Assembly (NCBI GenBank): GCA_014799505.1
Contig: JAAVHV010000013.1
Coordinates: 22,189 to 59,976 of the forward strand
Source of the DNA: Clostridiales bacterium
Lineage (GTDB): Bacteria; Bacillota; Clostridia; Oscillospirales; Oscillospiraceae
Length of the DNA: 37,788 nucleotides
Direction: 5' to 3'
In this document: positions 1-6,092 of the stretch, one piece after another
Layout of the letters: each line of letters starts with the position of its first letter
Numbering within the stretch: the first letter of the stretch is position 1
The notes under the pieces: generated by a model
The model's input: only the letters and a program-made list of their open reading frames with translations
Databases searched by the model: none
Told to the model about the DNA's origin: nothing
Position numbers and translations under genes: made by a program

Positions 1-722
1 AGGTCCACGCCGGTCATGGTCTCCAGGGTGCGGATGTTGCGGCCCTCGCGGCCGATGATGCGGCCCTTCATCTCGTCGTTGGGCAGGGGCACCACGGACA
101 CAGTGGCCTCGGCCACGTGGTCGGCGGCGCAGCGCTGGATGGCCAGGGCGATCTGCTCCCGGGCATAGGTCTCCGCCTCGTCCTTGTAGCGGGCCTGGAT
201 CTCCTTGAGCTTCAGCGCCTGCTCGTGGGTGACGTCGTCCTCCAGCTGCTCGATGAGGTAGCGCTTGGCCTCCTCCACGGTCAGGCCGGAGATCTTTTCC
301 AGCAGCTCCAGCTGGCTGTCCTTCAGCTTGTCCAGCTCCTGCTTCTCCGCCTCCAGCTGGGCGATGCGGGCGTTGACGTTCTCCTCCTTGCGTTCCAGGT
401 TCTCCAGCTTGCGGTCCAGGTTCTCTTCCTTGGAGTTCAGCCGGTTCTCCTGGCGCTGAACCTCGCTGCGGCGATCCTTGATCTCCTTGTCGAACTCTGT
501 GCGGGCCTTGAGGATCTCTTCCTTGGCCTCCACGGTGGCCTCCCGCTTCTTGTTCTCGGCGCTCTTGATGGCGTCGTTGATAATACGGCGGGCCTCCTCC
601 TCAGCGGAGCCGATCTCCCGCTCGGCGGCGGCCTTCCGGCGCTGGTAGCCGATGACAAATCCGGCGATGAGGCAGGCAAGCCCCACCACGACGGCGATGA
701 TCGCTGTGACATACGGTGGCAT
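1..722 (-). CDS. rny: Ribonuclease Y, N-terminal part (cut by window edge)
   Basis: RNase Y is a membrane-anchored endoribonuclease that starts mRNA decay in Firmicutes. Only about the first 240 residues are present; the rest (end of the KH domain and the HD domain) lies beyond position 1. An N-terminal transmembrane helix ([20 protein letters not shown], about residues 5-24) is followed by a long charged coiled coil (about 30-190, rich in E, K and R), and the beginning of the KH domain is seen in the last visible residues ([17 protein letters not shown]). The ATG at 720-722 has an AGGAGGTG-type ribosome-binding site at 733-740. A promoter and a long structured leader precede it (796-978). 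The identification is secure from this domain order. Confidence 0.93.
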   Translation of the reverse strand, partial: MPPYVTAIIAVVVGLACLIAGFVIGYQRRKAAAEREIGSAEEEARRIINDAIKSAENKKREATVEAKEEILKARTEFDKEIKDRRSEVQRQENRLNSKEENLDRKLENLERKEENVNARIAQLEAEKQELDKLKDSQLELLEKISGLTVEEAKRYLIEQLEDDVTHEQALKLKEIQARYKDEAETYAREQIALAIQRCAADHVAEATVSVVPLPNDEMKGRIIGREGRNIRTLETMTGVD

Positions 723-732
723 CTGAGTTCCA

Positions 733-740
733 CACCTCCT
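733..740 (-). promoter_or_regulatory. Ribosome-binding site of rny
   Basis: The minus strand reads AGGAGGTG here, about ten bases before the ATG of rny. It fixes the start codon, because a start upstream in the same reading direction would lie inside the structured leader. Confidence 0.8.
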
Positions 741-795
741 GTTTCTTCGATAAAATAACACGCGATGCGCCATACGGAGGCACACCGCGATAACC

Positions 796-943
796 GAAAA
801 ACCGCCCATCCATTTGGGCGCAGTATTTGAGTGTCAACAAATCTATTGATGGAAACAGATATCGATAGATATATAAACGCGCCTGAGGGCGCTGTAAACG
901 CTCAAAACGCCGGTAAAATCCGGGCGGTTTTTCAAAATTACCT
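796..943 (-). ncRNA. Candidate structured leader or small RNA upstream of rny
   Basis: The transcript expected from the promoter at 950-978 begins near 943. Near its 5' end it carries GAAAAACCGCCC (922-933, minus strand), and 115 bases later the exact complement GGGCGGTTTTTC (796-807), giving a perfect 12-bp closing stem ending in a U tract. The 3' arm can instead pair locally (CGCCC 816-820 with GGGCG 803-807, then GTTTTTC), a terminator-like hairpin, so two mutually exclusive structures are possible. Inside the closing stem are a GCGCC-CTCA-GGCGC hairpin, an ATCTAT/ATAGAT stem and a possible TTTGAG/CTCAAA stem. It could be an attenuator controlling rny or a terminated small RNA. I do not recognise a known family. 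Apart from this, the promoter and the terminator at 1023-1059, I see nothing else in the 723-1069 gap. Confidence 0.45.
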
Positions 944-949
944 CTTCTT

Positions 950-978
950 ATTGTAAAGGTCGGGCGCTTTCATGTCAA
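950..978 (-). promoter_or_regulatory. Sigma-A-type promoter for the rny leader
   Basis: On the minus strand TTGACA (973-978) and TACAAT (950-955) are separated by 17 bases. The -35 is a perfect consensus and the -10 matches five of six. Transcription would start near 943 and run through the structured leader into rny. Confidence 0.75.
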
Positions 979-1022
979 GTGGAAACTGAAAGATATTTTA
1001 GTAAGTTTCTAGGAAATGCGCG

Positions 1023-1059
1023 AAAAGGGGAGGCCCGGCGGACATGCCGGGGCCTCCCC
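1023..1059 (-). terminator. Intrinsic terminator after the dnaC-like gene
   Basis: A GC-rich hairpin with arms GGGGAGGCC.. and ..GGCCTCCCC is followed on the minus strand by TTTTCGCGC. It lies just downstream of the stop codon of the helicase loader gene. Confidence 0.8.
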
Positions 1060-1069
1060 TGGGGGCCGA

Positions 1070-2074
1070 TCATGGATCCCGGAGGCGCAGGTCGTCCCCG
1101 TAGAAGGTGAGCTCCCGGAACATCCCCCCGACGCGGGAGAACAGCTGGGGGGTATACCGCTGGGCGATCTGGGCCATAGACAGGTTGGTGGAGATGATGG
1201 TGTGCCGTCCGGCCTGGAGGCGGCTGTTCACCACCTCGTACAGCGAGGACTGGGCCAGCGGGGAGGTCAGCTCGCTGCCCAGGTCGTCCAAGATCAGCAG
1301 GTCGCAGCCCAAATACCGCCGGGTGTCGTCCCTGGCCTGGCGTTCCTCCCCGGCGTCCCGGGTGAAGCGGCGGGTCTCAAAGGCGGAGAACAGATGGATG
1401 GCGGTGTCGTACACCACGGAGTATCCCCGGCGGGACACCTCCCGGGCGATGCAGCCGGACAAAAACGTCTTGCCCAGGCCGGTGCCGCCGGAAAACAGCA
1501 GGTTTTGCAGGGGGTAGTGGGGGAACTGCTTGGCGTACCCCTCGCACACGGTGACGATACGCCTCATGTTCTCCCGGGGAGAGCGGCCCTCCCCCTGCCA
1601 GGGCAGGTCGCTGTATACGTCCAGCCGCAGCTTGTCAAAGTCCTGCTCGTCGGTGAGGTTCAGCAGGGCGGTGAGGGCCTTCAACTGCTCCTGGGCGCAC
1701 AGCTCCTTCAGGCAGATGCACATACCTCCGGCCGTCCAGCCTGTGTCGCCGCATTTGGGGCAGGCGGGGGTATCGTCCAGGGCGTCCGGGGCATAGCCCA
1801 GTCCGGCCAGCAGTTGGGTACGCTCGGCTTGCAGGGCCTCGCTCCGTTCGCGGATGGCGGCGATCTCCGGGCCGTCGGGCTGGACAGGTCTGCCGCCGGT
1901 GGCCAGCAGGGCCAGGTCGGCCATGGTTCCCCGAAGGGCGGCGTCAAGCTGCCGCAGGCGGGGCTCCTTGGCGTACAGCTCCCGCTCCAGGGCAAAGCGG
2001 CGGCGGGCGCGGCCCTCCCGGCGGCGCTCCAAGCGGGCCAGGGCCGTGCGCATGACATTGGGTTCATAAGACAA
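1070..2074 (-). CDS. DnaC/DnaI-type helicase loader ATPase
   Basis: A 334-residue AAA+ ATPase of the DnaC / IstB ATP-binding family, expected to load the replicative helicase at origins and restart sites. An arginine-rich N-terminal helical region is followed by a zinc-finger-like cluster (CPKCGDTG near 105, CICLKELC near 120), as in DnaI loaders. Walker A GGTGLGKT lies near residues 196-203, Walker B LLILDDLG near 258-265, and STNLS near the end is sensor-1 like. The favoured start is TTG at 2074, with GGGGG nine bases upstream; an alternative is the ATG at 2053. The upstream DnaD gene ends at 2076, so the genes nearly touch and are translationally coupled. The DnaD-DnaI pairing supports primosome function rather than a transposon IstB role, since no transposase is nearby. 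Confidence 0.88.
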   Translation of the reverse strand: MSYEPNVMRTALARLERRREGRARRRFALERELYAKEPRLRQLDAALRGTMADLALLATGGRPVQPDGPEIAAIRERSEALQAERTQLLAGLGYAPDALDDTPACPKCGDTGWTAGGMCICLKELCAQEQLKALTALLNLTDEQDFDKLRLDVYSDLPWQGEGRSPRENMRRIVTVCEGYAKQFPHYPLQNLLFSGGTGLGKTFLSGCIAREVSRRGYSVVYDTAIHLFSAFETRRFTRDAGEERQARDDTRRYLGCDLLILDDLGSELTSPLAQSSLYEVVNSRLQAGRHTIISTNLSMAQIAQRYTPQLFSRVGGMFRELTFYGDDLRLRDP

Positions 2075-2075
2075 A

Positions 2076-3041
2076 TCAGCCGCCCCCTTTCTGCTGCTGC
2101 GCTAAGAATTGATCCAGCCAGTCGTTGTTTTTTTGGATCCGGTCCTGGCTGGGTTGGAAGTCCTGGGGCTGGTTCTTGGCGGAGGGGGCCTGCCGCTTGG
2201 GGGGCCTGTCCCCCGCCTCCACCTGCTGGGGCGTCTGGTAGCCCGCCGAGTGCCAGGACTGTAAGATCTTATTCATGTAGGGCCAGCTCATGGCCTTTTT
2301 CTGGTACACGGTGCGCTCATAGGCCATGCGGATCAGCTCGTCGCTGACCCCCATGCCCACCCAGGCGGCGATGTACTCCCGCTCCTTTTCCACGGCGGGG
2401 CGGCGCTCCGCCACCCCCACTGCGGACAGCACAGCCCATTCCCGGGCGTCCACCGCCTCCTGGCGGCGGAGATAGTCCTCCGCTCGCTCCAGGGTATCCA
2501 CCCCCAGCCGCTTCCAGCGGAACGCCTCCCGCTGGACCTGGGGCATCCGGGGACAGGCGGCGGGGTTGTTTTTCTGCTGCCGCTCCCGATGGATGACCCA
2601 GCCGGTGAGCTGCAAGATCACCTCGGCGGGAAGCCCCAGGTGGTCGTAGATGGTATACAGGCATTTCAAATCGTTGTCGGTGAAGATGCGGTTCAGGCGC
2701 CCCTCCATCTCCCGGCACAGGCCCTGGAACTCCGGCTCCCGCTCCATGGCGGCGGCGATCTCCCCCCGGCTGTACTCGGGCAGGCGGTCGTCCTGTTTGG
2801 GGGCCGGGGCGGGGGCGCTGGACGGGGCCTGGGCCAGGCCCAGGGCGGCCAAGCGCTCCCAGGCGGGGCGCAGGCGGGCATCCTGCCAGCGCAGACGGGC
2901 GGCGGCGCGGCCGGCGTCCCCGCCGCACTCCAAAAGGGCCAGGTAGAGCAGCGCCCCGTCCCCGTCGCCGGACTCCACCAGCAGCCGGGCCGCCTGGGCG
3001 GACATGGACAATATCTCGTTTGGCAATAACAATGCGGACAC
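2076..3041 (-). CDS. DnaD-domain primosome protein
   Basis: A 321-residue DnaD-like replication protein. DnaD-family proteins act with DnaB and DnaI in Firmicutes to remodel DNA and recruit the helicase. The N-terminal part (1-80) resembles a winged-helix region, followed by a Pro/Ala linker. Two all-helical DnaD blocks follow; the second contains WPYMNKILQSW (near 255-265), the YxxxI-xxx-W signature of the C-terminal DnaD domain. The tail is Gln/Pro-rich. The favoured start is GTG at 3041, because it has GGGGGGAG upstream and includes the conserved-looking LLLPNEIL; the later ATG at 3005 would remove this. It is transcribed with the helicase loader from the promoter at 3078-3106. Confidence 0.88.
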   Translation of the reverse strand: MSALLLPNEILSMSAQAARLLVESGDGDGALLYLALLECGGDAGRAAARLRWQDARLRPAWERLAALGLAQAPSSAPAPAPKQDDRLPEYSRGEIAAAMEREPEFQGLCREMEGRLNRIFTDNDLKCLYTIYDHLGLPAEVILQLTGWVIHRERQQKNNPAACPRMPQVQREAFRWKRLGVDTLERAEDYLRRQEAVDAREWAVLSAVGVAERRPAVEKEREYIAAWVGMGVSDELIRMAYERTVYQKKAMSWPYMNKILQSWHSAGYQTPQQVEAGDRPPKRQAPSAKNQPQDFQPSQDRIQKNNDWLDQFLAQQQKGGG

Positions 3042-3077
3042 AGCTCTCCCCCCTTCCCCATTTTTCGTCGGACTTCT

Positions 3078-3106
3078 ATTCTACACGATGGGAGTAAAAA
3101 AATCAA
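3078..3106 (-). promoter_or_regulatory. Promoter of dnaD-dnaC, overlapping a terminator arm
   Basis: TTGATT (3101-3106) and TAGAAT (3078-3083) on the minus strand are spaced by 17 bases. The -35 hexamer lies inside the terminator of the preceding minus-strand operon (3096-3145), so termination of the XRE operon and initiation of the dnaD operon share sequence. Confidence 0.6.
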
Positions 3107-3145
3107 CCGCCCCGCCAAATCCGGCGGAGCGGTCGGTTGATTTTT
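3096..3145 (-). terminator. Terminator of the XRE/DUF3169 operon
   Basis: Arms AAAAATCAACCG and CGGTTGATTTTT flank an inner CCGCC/GGCGG stem. Runs of A and T on the two sides make it potentially bidirectional. It begins immediately at the stop codon of the small membrane protein gene. Confidence 0.85.
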
Positions 3146-3365
3146 ATTTCTTGTGTTTACCACTGCCGCCGATGGCGAACCCCAGGCCGAAGCCCACCGC
3201 CACCCCCATGGGCAGCCACATGATCTCCCCGGTGATGACCTGGATCAGCAGGCCGAAGGCGGAGCCGAAGCACAGACCCAAGGCAATGCCCGTCGAGCCC
3301 TCGTCTTTTTCCTCCTCGCCGCCGTCCTCGATGTCCAGCGGCTTTTTCTCGTTTTCATCATTCAT
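3144..3365 (-). CDS. Small glycine-rich membrane protein
   Basis: A 73-residue protein of unknown function. The first 25 residues are highly acidic (many D and E); the rest forms two hydrophobic segments rich in regularly spaced glycine (GIALGLCFGSAFGLLI and GVAVGFGLGFAIGG), a glycine-zipper-like pattern seen in small membrane proteins, and the C-terminus is basic (GKHKK). The start has AGGAGGC upstream. It begins 12 bases after the stop of the DUF3169-like gene and ends the operon at a terminator, so it is probably co-expressed with the XRE regulator and the larger membrane protein. Confidence 0.7.
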   Translation of the reverse strand: MNDENEKKPLDIEDGGEEEKDEGSTGIALGLCFGSAFGLLIQVITGEIMWLPMGVAVGFGLGFAIGGSGKHKK

Positions 3366-3377
3366 GGCACAGCCTCC

Positions 3378-4187
3378 TCAGTATATCGACGGTGAGCCGG
3401 GTTTGGACAGCCTGAGGCACGACCAGGAATACACCGACTGCCCCACGCCCCAGATGATGCACACTGCCATGGCGGGCAGGAAGCTCCAGTCGAAAAACAT
3501 CCCGCCCAGGCCGAACACCGCCCACAGCGCCATGCAGGTTCGGCACATGGCCTGGTATGCCTTAAACGCGCAATGGCCAATGACGGCCCGCTCCGCCTCG
3601 TCACAGCTCTGATACCATTTTTTCTGAAACTTGGTGTCGTACACCGAGCCCTGCTTTTCCGGATAGAGCCGCTTGGTAAGATCCACCAGCTTTTGCTGAA
3701 ATACGGTGCTCAGAGCCAGTCCTCCCACCAGGAAGGCCGCCATCCCTCCGAAAAACATGACCGGCCCCACATCCAGCTCCGTCCCGACGTGCTCCACAAA
3801 GCCGGAGATCAGCGCCGCCATCAGGAAAAAGGAGGTGATGAGTTCCATGCTCACGGCCCATATACATACTGACAGCTTGGTTTCAATTTCACTGCTCACC
3901 GTCTCGTCCTCGCCGTCCCAGGCGGCGATCTGCTTTTTCGCGCCCAGGTAGATGGGCAGGCAGACGGCCAGCGTCACCACCGGAAAGACAAACAGAAGCC
4001 ACCCGGCGACTTTTCGGGTGAAAAACAGTCCGGCGGCGGCCAGTATGTCCACAAAGCTTCCAAAGCTCAAAAATACCAGCCCCAGCCCCAGGGCAATGCC
4101 GAAAATCAGGCTCAGCGCCATAATGCCGATGAATTTGGGCAGGGCCTTTTTGTTTTCCTGCCGAATTGCGTCGTTATTGTCTTTCAT
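3378..4187 (-). CDS. DUF3169-like multi-pass membrane protein
   Basis: A 269-residue integral membrane protein with about six hydrophobic segments (approximately 18-40, 58-80, 108-130, 140-165, 212-232 and 238-255), resembling the DUF3169 family, which in Firmicutes is commonly encoded beside a small XRE regulator. The function is unknown. The start ATG at 4187 lies inside the 3' end of the regulator gene (14-base overlap), with GAGGAGGAG as ribosome-binding site, indicating translational coupling. The arrangement suggests that the regulator controls the amount of this membrane protein. The family assignment rests on the size, topology and gene pairing and is moderately sure. Confidence 0.65.
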   Translation of the reverse strand: MKDNNDAIRQENKKALPKFIGIMALSLIFGIALGLGLVFLSFGSFVDILAAAGLFFTRKVAGWLLFVFPVVTLAVCLPIYLGAKKQIAAWDGEDETVSSEIETKLSVCIWAVSMELITSFFLMAALISGFVEHVGTELDVGPVMFFGGMAAFLVGGLALSTVFQQKLVDLTKRLYPEKQGSVYDTKFQKKWYQSCDEAERAVIGHCAFKAYQAMCRTCMALWAVFGLGGMFFDWSFLPAMAVCIIWGVGQSVYSWSCLRLSKPGSPSIY

Positions 4188-4392
4188 CGTGCTCCTCCTC
4201 CAAAATGAAGATGTCCTCCACCGTCACCCCGCAGATCTTCGCCAAGGTGAGGGCCAGCGTCACCGACGGTGAGTAGTCCCCCCGCTCGATGAGGCTGATG
4301 GTCTGCCGGGATACCCCGGCCATGCGCCCCAGCTCCTGCTGGTTGACGCCCAGTGCCGCCCGGCGCTCCTTGAGGCGGTTTTTCAGCCCCAT
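4174..4392 (-). CDS. XRE-family (Cro/C1-type) repressor
   Basis: A 72-residue protein made almost only of a helix-turn-helix domain: MGLKNRLKERRAALGVNQQE, then LGRMAGVSRQTISLIERGDY and PSVTLALTLAKICGVTVEDIF, a typical small XRE regulator. The start at 4392 is preferred over an ATG at 4413 because GAGGAGG lies seven bases before it. Three TTGTC units spaced exactly 21 bp apart lie between its promoter and the gene, strongly suggesting autorepression. It overlaps and is co-transcribed with the DUF3169-like membrane protein gene. The signal sensed is unknown. Confidence 0.88.
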   Translation of the reverse strand: MGLKNRLKERRAALGVNQQELGRMAGVSRQTISLIERGDYSPSVTLALTLAKICGVTVEDIFILEEEHDERQ

Positions 4393-4419
4393 GCTATGCC
4401 TCCTCTCTGACATATTCCC

Positions 4420-4466
4420 TTGTCGTCATGACAAGTAACTTTGTCGTTTTGACAACTATCTTTGTC
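4420..4466. promoter_or_regulatory. Operator array with 21-bp period in front of the XRE gene
   Basis: Two 15-bp inverted repeats, TTGTCGTCATGACAA (4420-4434) and TTGTCGTTTTGACAA (4441-4455), share the form TTGTC-N5-GACAA. A third half site TTGTC starts at 4462. The three TTGTC starts are exactly 21 bp (two helical turns) apart, so bound dimers would sit on one face of the DNA. The array lies directly downstream of the -10 of the promoter, as expected for repression. Confidence 0.8.
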
Positions 4467-4472
4467 ATACTT

Positions 4473-4501
4473 AGGATAGCATAGCCGCCAGTCCCTGTCA
4501 A
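4473..4501 (-). promoter_or_regulatory. Promoter of the XRE operon
   Basis: On the minus strand TTGACA (4496-4501) and TATCCT (4473-4478) are spaced by 17 bases. The operator array begins a few bases downstream of the -10. Confidence 0.65.
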
Positions 4502-4547
4502 GGGTGTTTCGTAAATTTTTCAAAAATGTAAAATCTTTTCCGGGGGG

Positions 4548-4576
4548 TTGTCAGAATCCGTCGAATTATGTAAAAT
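4548..4576 (+). promoter_or_regulatory. Promoter of the SLH-GH25 gene
   Basis: TTGTCA (4548-4553) and TAAAAT (4571-4576) are spaced by 17 bases, about 43 bases before the start codon at 4619. An AAAGGAG ribosome-binding site lies at 4607-4613. Confidence 0.65.
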
Positions 4577-4618
4577 GGAACACACGAAATCATTCACCCC
4601 CTGAGAAAAGGAGATCAC

Positions 4619-6025
4619 ATGAAAAAACGCGCCGCAGTTTTGCTCCTGGCCGTCGCGCTGGCGGTCACCCTATGTCCCCCGGCCCTGGCCGCCCAGCCCT
4701 ACCCCTTCCCGGACGTGGCGGAGGATCACTGGTCTTATACCTATGTCCTGGAGCTGTACGAGCAGGGCGTGCTGGGCGGCTACCCGGACGGCAGGTTCCA
4801 CCCGCGGGACACGCTCACCTGGGGGCAGAGCTTCAAGCTCATCCTGGGGGCTATTGGCGAGGAAGAGATCCCCGAGCGGGAGCTGGGCCAGCACTGGGCC
4901 TATCCCTACATAGCGCCCGCCATAGACAACCGGCTGGTCTACTCCTTTAACGAGGAGTTCCTGGACGAGGCCCCCACCCGGCTGAACGTGGCCCGGATGG
5001 TGGCCCGGGCGCTGGACCTCACCGACATCTCCGGCGAGAGCCCCTATACGGACTGCGATGACGGCTACGTGGTGGAGCTGTATGAGAAGGGCATCATGTG
5101 GGGCACCGCCCAGCCGGACGGCACCCGGACGTTTTCCCCGGACGAGCCCATTGCCCGGGAGGAGATGGCCGCCATCATCTGGCGGATGATGCACACGGAC
5201 GTGTCCGAGGGGATGTTCCGCCACAGCAACTACTGGCTGGACGCGCTGGACACCGTTCCCGCCATCAGCTTTTCCGGCGAGCAGTTCTCCAAGGACGAGC
5301 AGGGCCGGGTGGCCTACTCCGGCGGCTACTACACCCACGGCATCGACGTGTCCGGCCACCAGAAGGAGATCGACTGGCAGGCGGTGGCCGCCGACGGCAT
5401 CGACTTCGCCATCATCCGGGCGGGCAACCGGCTCTACGGCAAGGACAGCAGCGGCGCGGTGTGCGAGGACTCCTGGTTCGACACATATATGCAGGGGGCC
5501 ATCGCCGCGGGGCTGGACGTGGGGGCCTACTTTTTCTCCAACGCCATCACGGTGGAGGAGGCCATTGAGGAGGCCGACCTGCTCATCTCCAAGCTGGAGC
5601 CCTACCGGGAGTACGTCACCTACCCCGTGGTGTGCGACTGGGAGTTCCTGGGCGGCGCCAAGTCCCGGGCGTACGGCGTGGACGCCAGGATCATCACCCA
5701 GTGTATCGATGCCTTCTGCCGGCGGGTGGCGGAGGCGGGCTACCAGCCCATGTTCTACTTTAACGATTACTGCGGCTATGTGAAGATGGATCTGAGCAAG
5801 CTCACCCAGTACCCCTTCTGGTACGCCGAGTACGCCTCCACCCCCAACTTCCGCTATGACTTCCAGATGTGGCAGTACTCCTCCAAGGGCAAGGTGGCGG
5901 GCATCAAAACAGAGGTGGACATGGATCTGTGCTTCGTGCCCTATGGCGGCGGCGCCCAGCAGTCCGACAACCCTCCTGAGCCTGAACCGACCAGCTATCT
6001 CCCCACAGAGCCGATGGTTCCGTAA
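4619..6025 (+). CDS. Secreted SLH-domain glycoside hydrolase family 25 protein
   Basis: A 468-residue exported protein. Residues 1-25 form a signal peptide (basic start, hydrophobic core, ALAA cleavage region). Residues 27-190 carry about three S-layer-homology repeats (FPDVAEDHWSYTYV; GQHWAYPYI; PYTDCDDGYVVELYEKGIM with FSPDEPIAREEMAAIIWRM), which anchor proteins to secondary cell-wall polymers. Residues about 241-445 form a GH25 (muramidase-like) domain starting GIDVSGHQKEIDW, with the likely catalytic acidic pair D340 and E342 in VCDWE. A Pro-rich tail ends the protein. It probably cleaves peptidoglycan at the cell surface. The gene is monocistronic with its own promoter and terminator. 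Confidence 0.9.
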   Translation: MKKRAAVLLLAVALAVTLCPPALAAQPYPFPDVAEDHWSYTYVLELYEQGVLGGYPDGRFHPRDTLTWGQSFKLILGAIGEEEIPERELGQHWAYPYIAPAIDNRLVYSFNEEFLDEAPTRLNVARMVARALDLTDISGESPYTDCDDGYVVELYEKGIMWGTAQPDGTRTFSPDEPIAREEMAAIIWRMMHTDVSEGMFRHSNYWLDALDTVPAISFSGEQFSKDEQGRVAYSGGYYTHGIDVSGHQKEIDWQAVAADGIDFAIIRAGNRLYGKDSSGAVCEDSWFDTYMQGAIAAGLDVGAYFFSNAITVEEAIEEADLLISKLEPYREYVTYPVVCDWEFLGGAKSRAYGVDARIITQCIDAFCRRVAEAGYQPMFYFNDYCGYVKMDLSKLTQYPFWYAEYASTPNFRYDFQMWQYSSKGKVAGIKTEVDMDLCFVPYGGGAQQSDNPPEPEPTSYLPTEPMVP

Positions 6026-6034
6026 CAGACAGAA

Positions 6035-6066
6035 AAGGCCCGTCCCCATGACTGGGGACGGGCCTT
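6035..6066. terminator. Bidirectional terminator between GH25 gene and mutL
   Basis: Arms AAGGCCCGTCCCC and GGGGACGGGCCTT pair perfectly around a six-base loop, between two convergent genes. A short A tract on one side and TT on the other allow use in both directions. Confidence 0.75.
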
Positions 6067-6092
6067 ATGTTATATTGTTTGTCCGTACAATG

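Noticed and set aside
1016-2347. Long open frame on the plus strand opposite the helicase loader and DnaD genes
   Set aside because: Low-complexity Gly/Val/Leu/Gln composition typical of the antisense of GC-rich genes; no ribosome-binding site or family motif, and it runs through a terminator hairpin.
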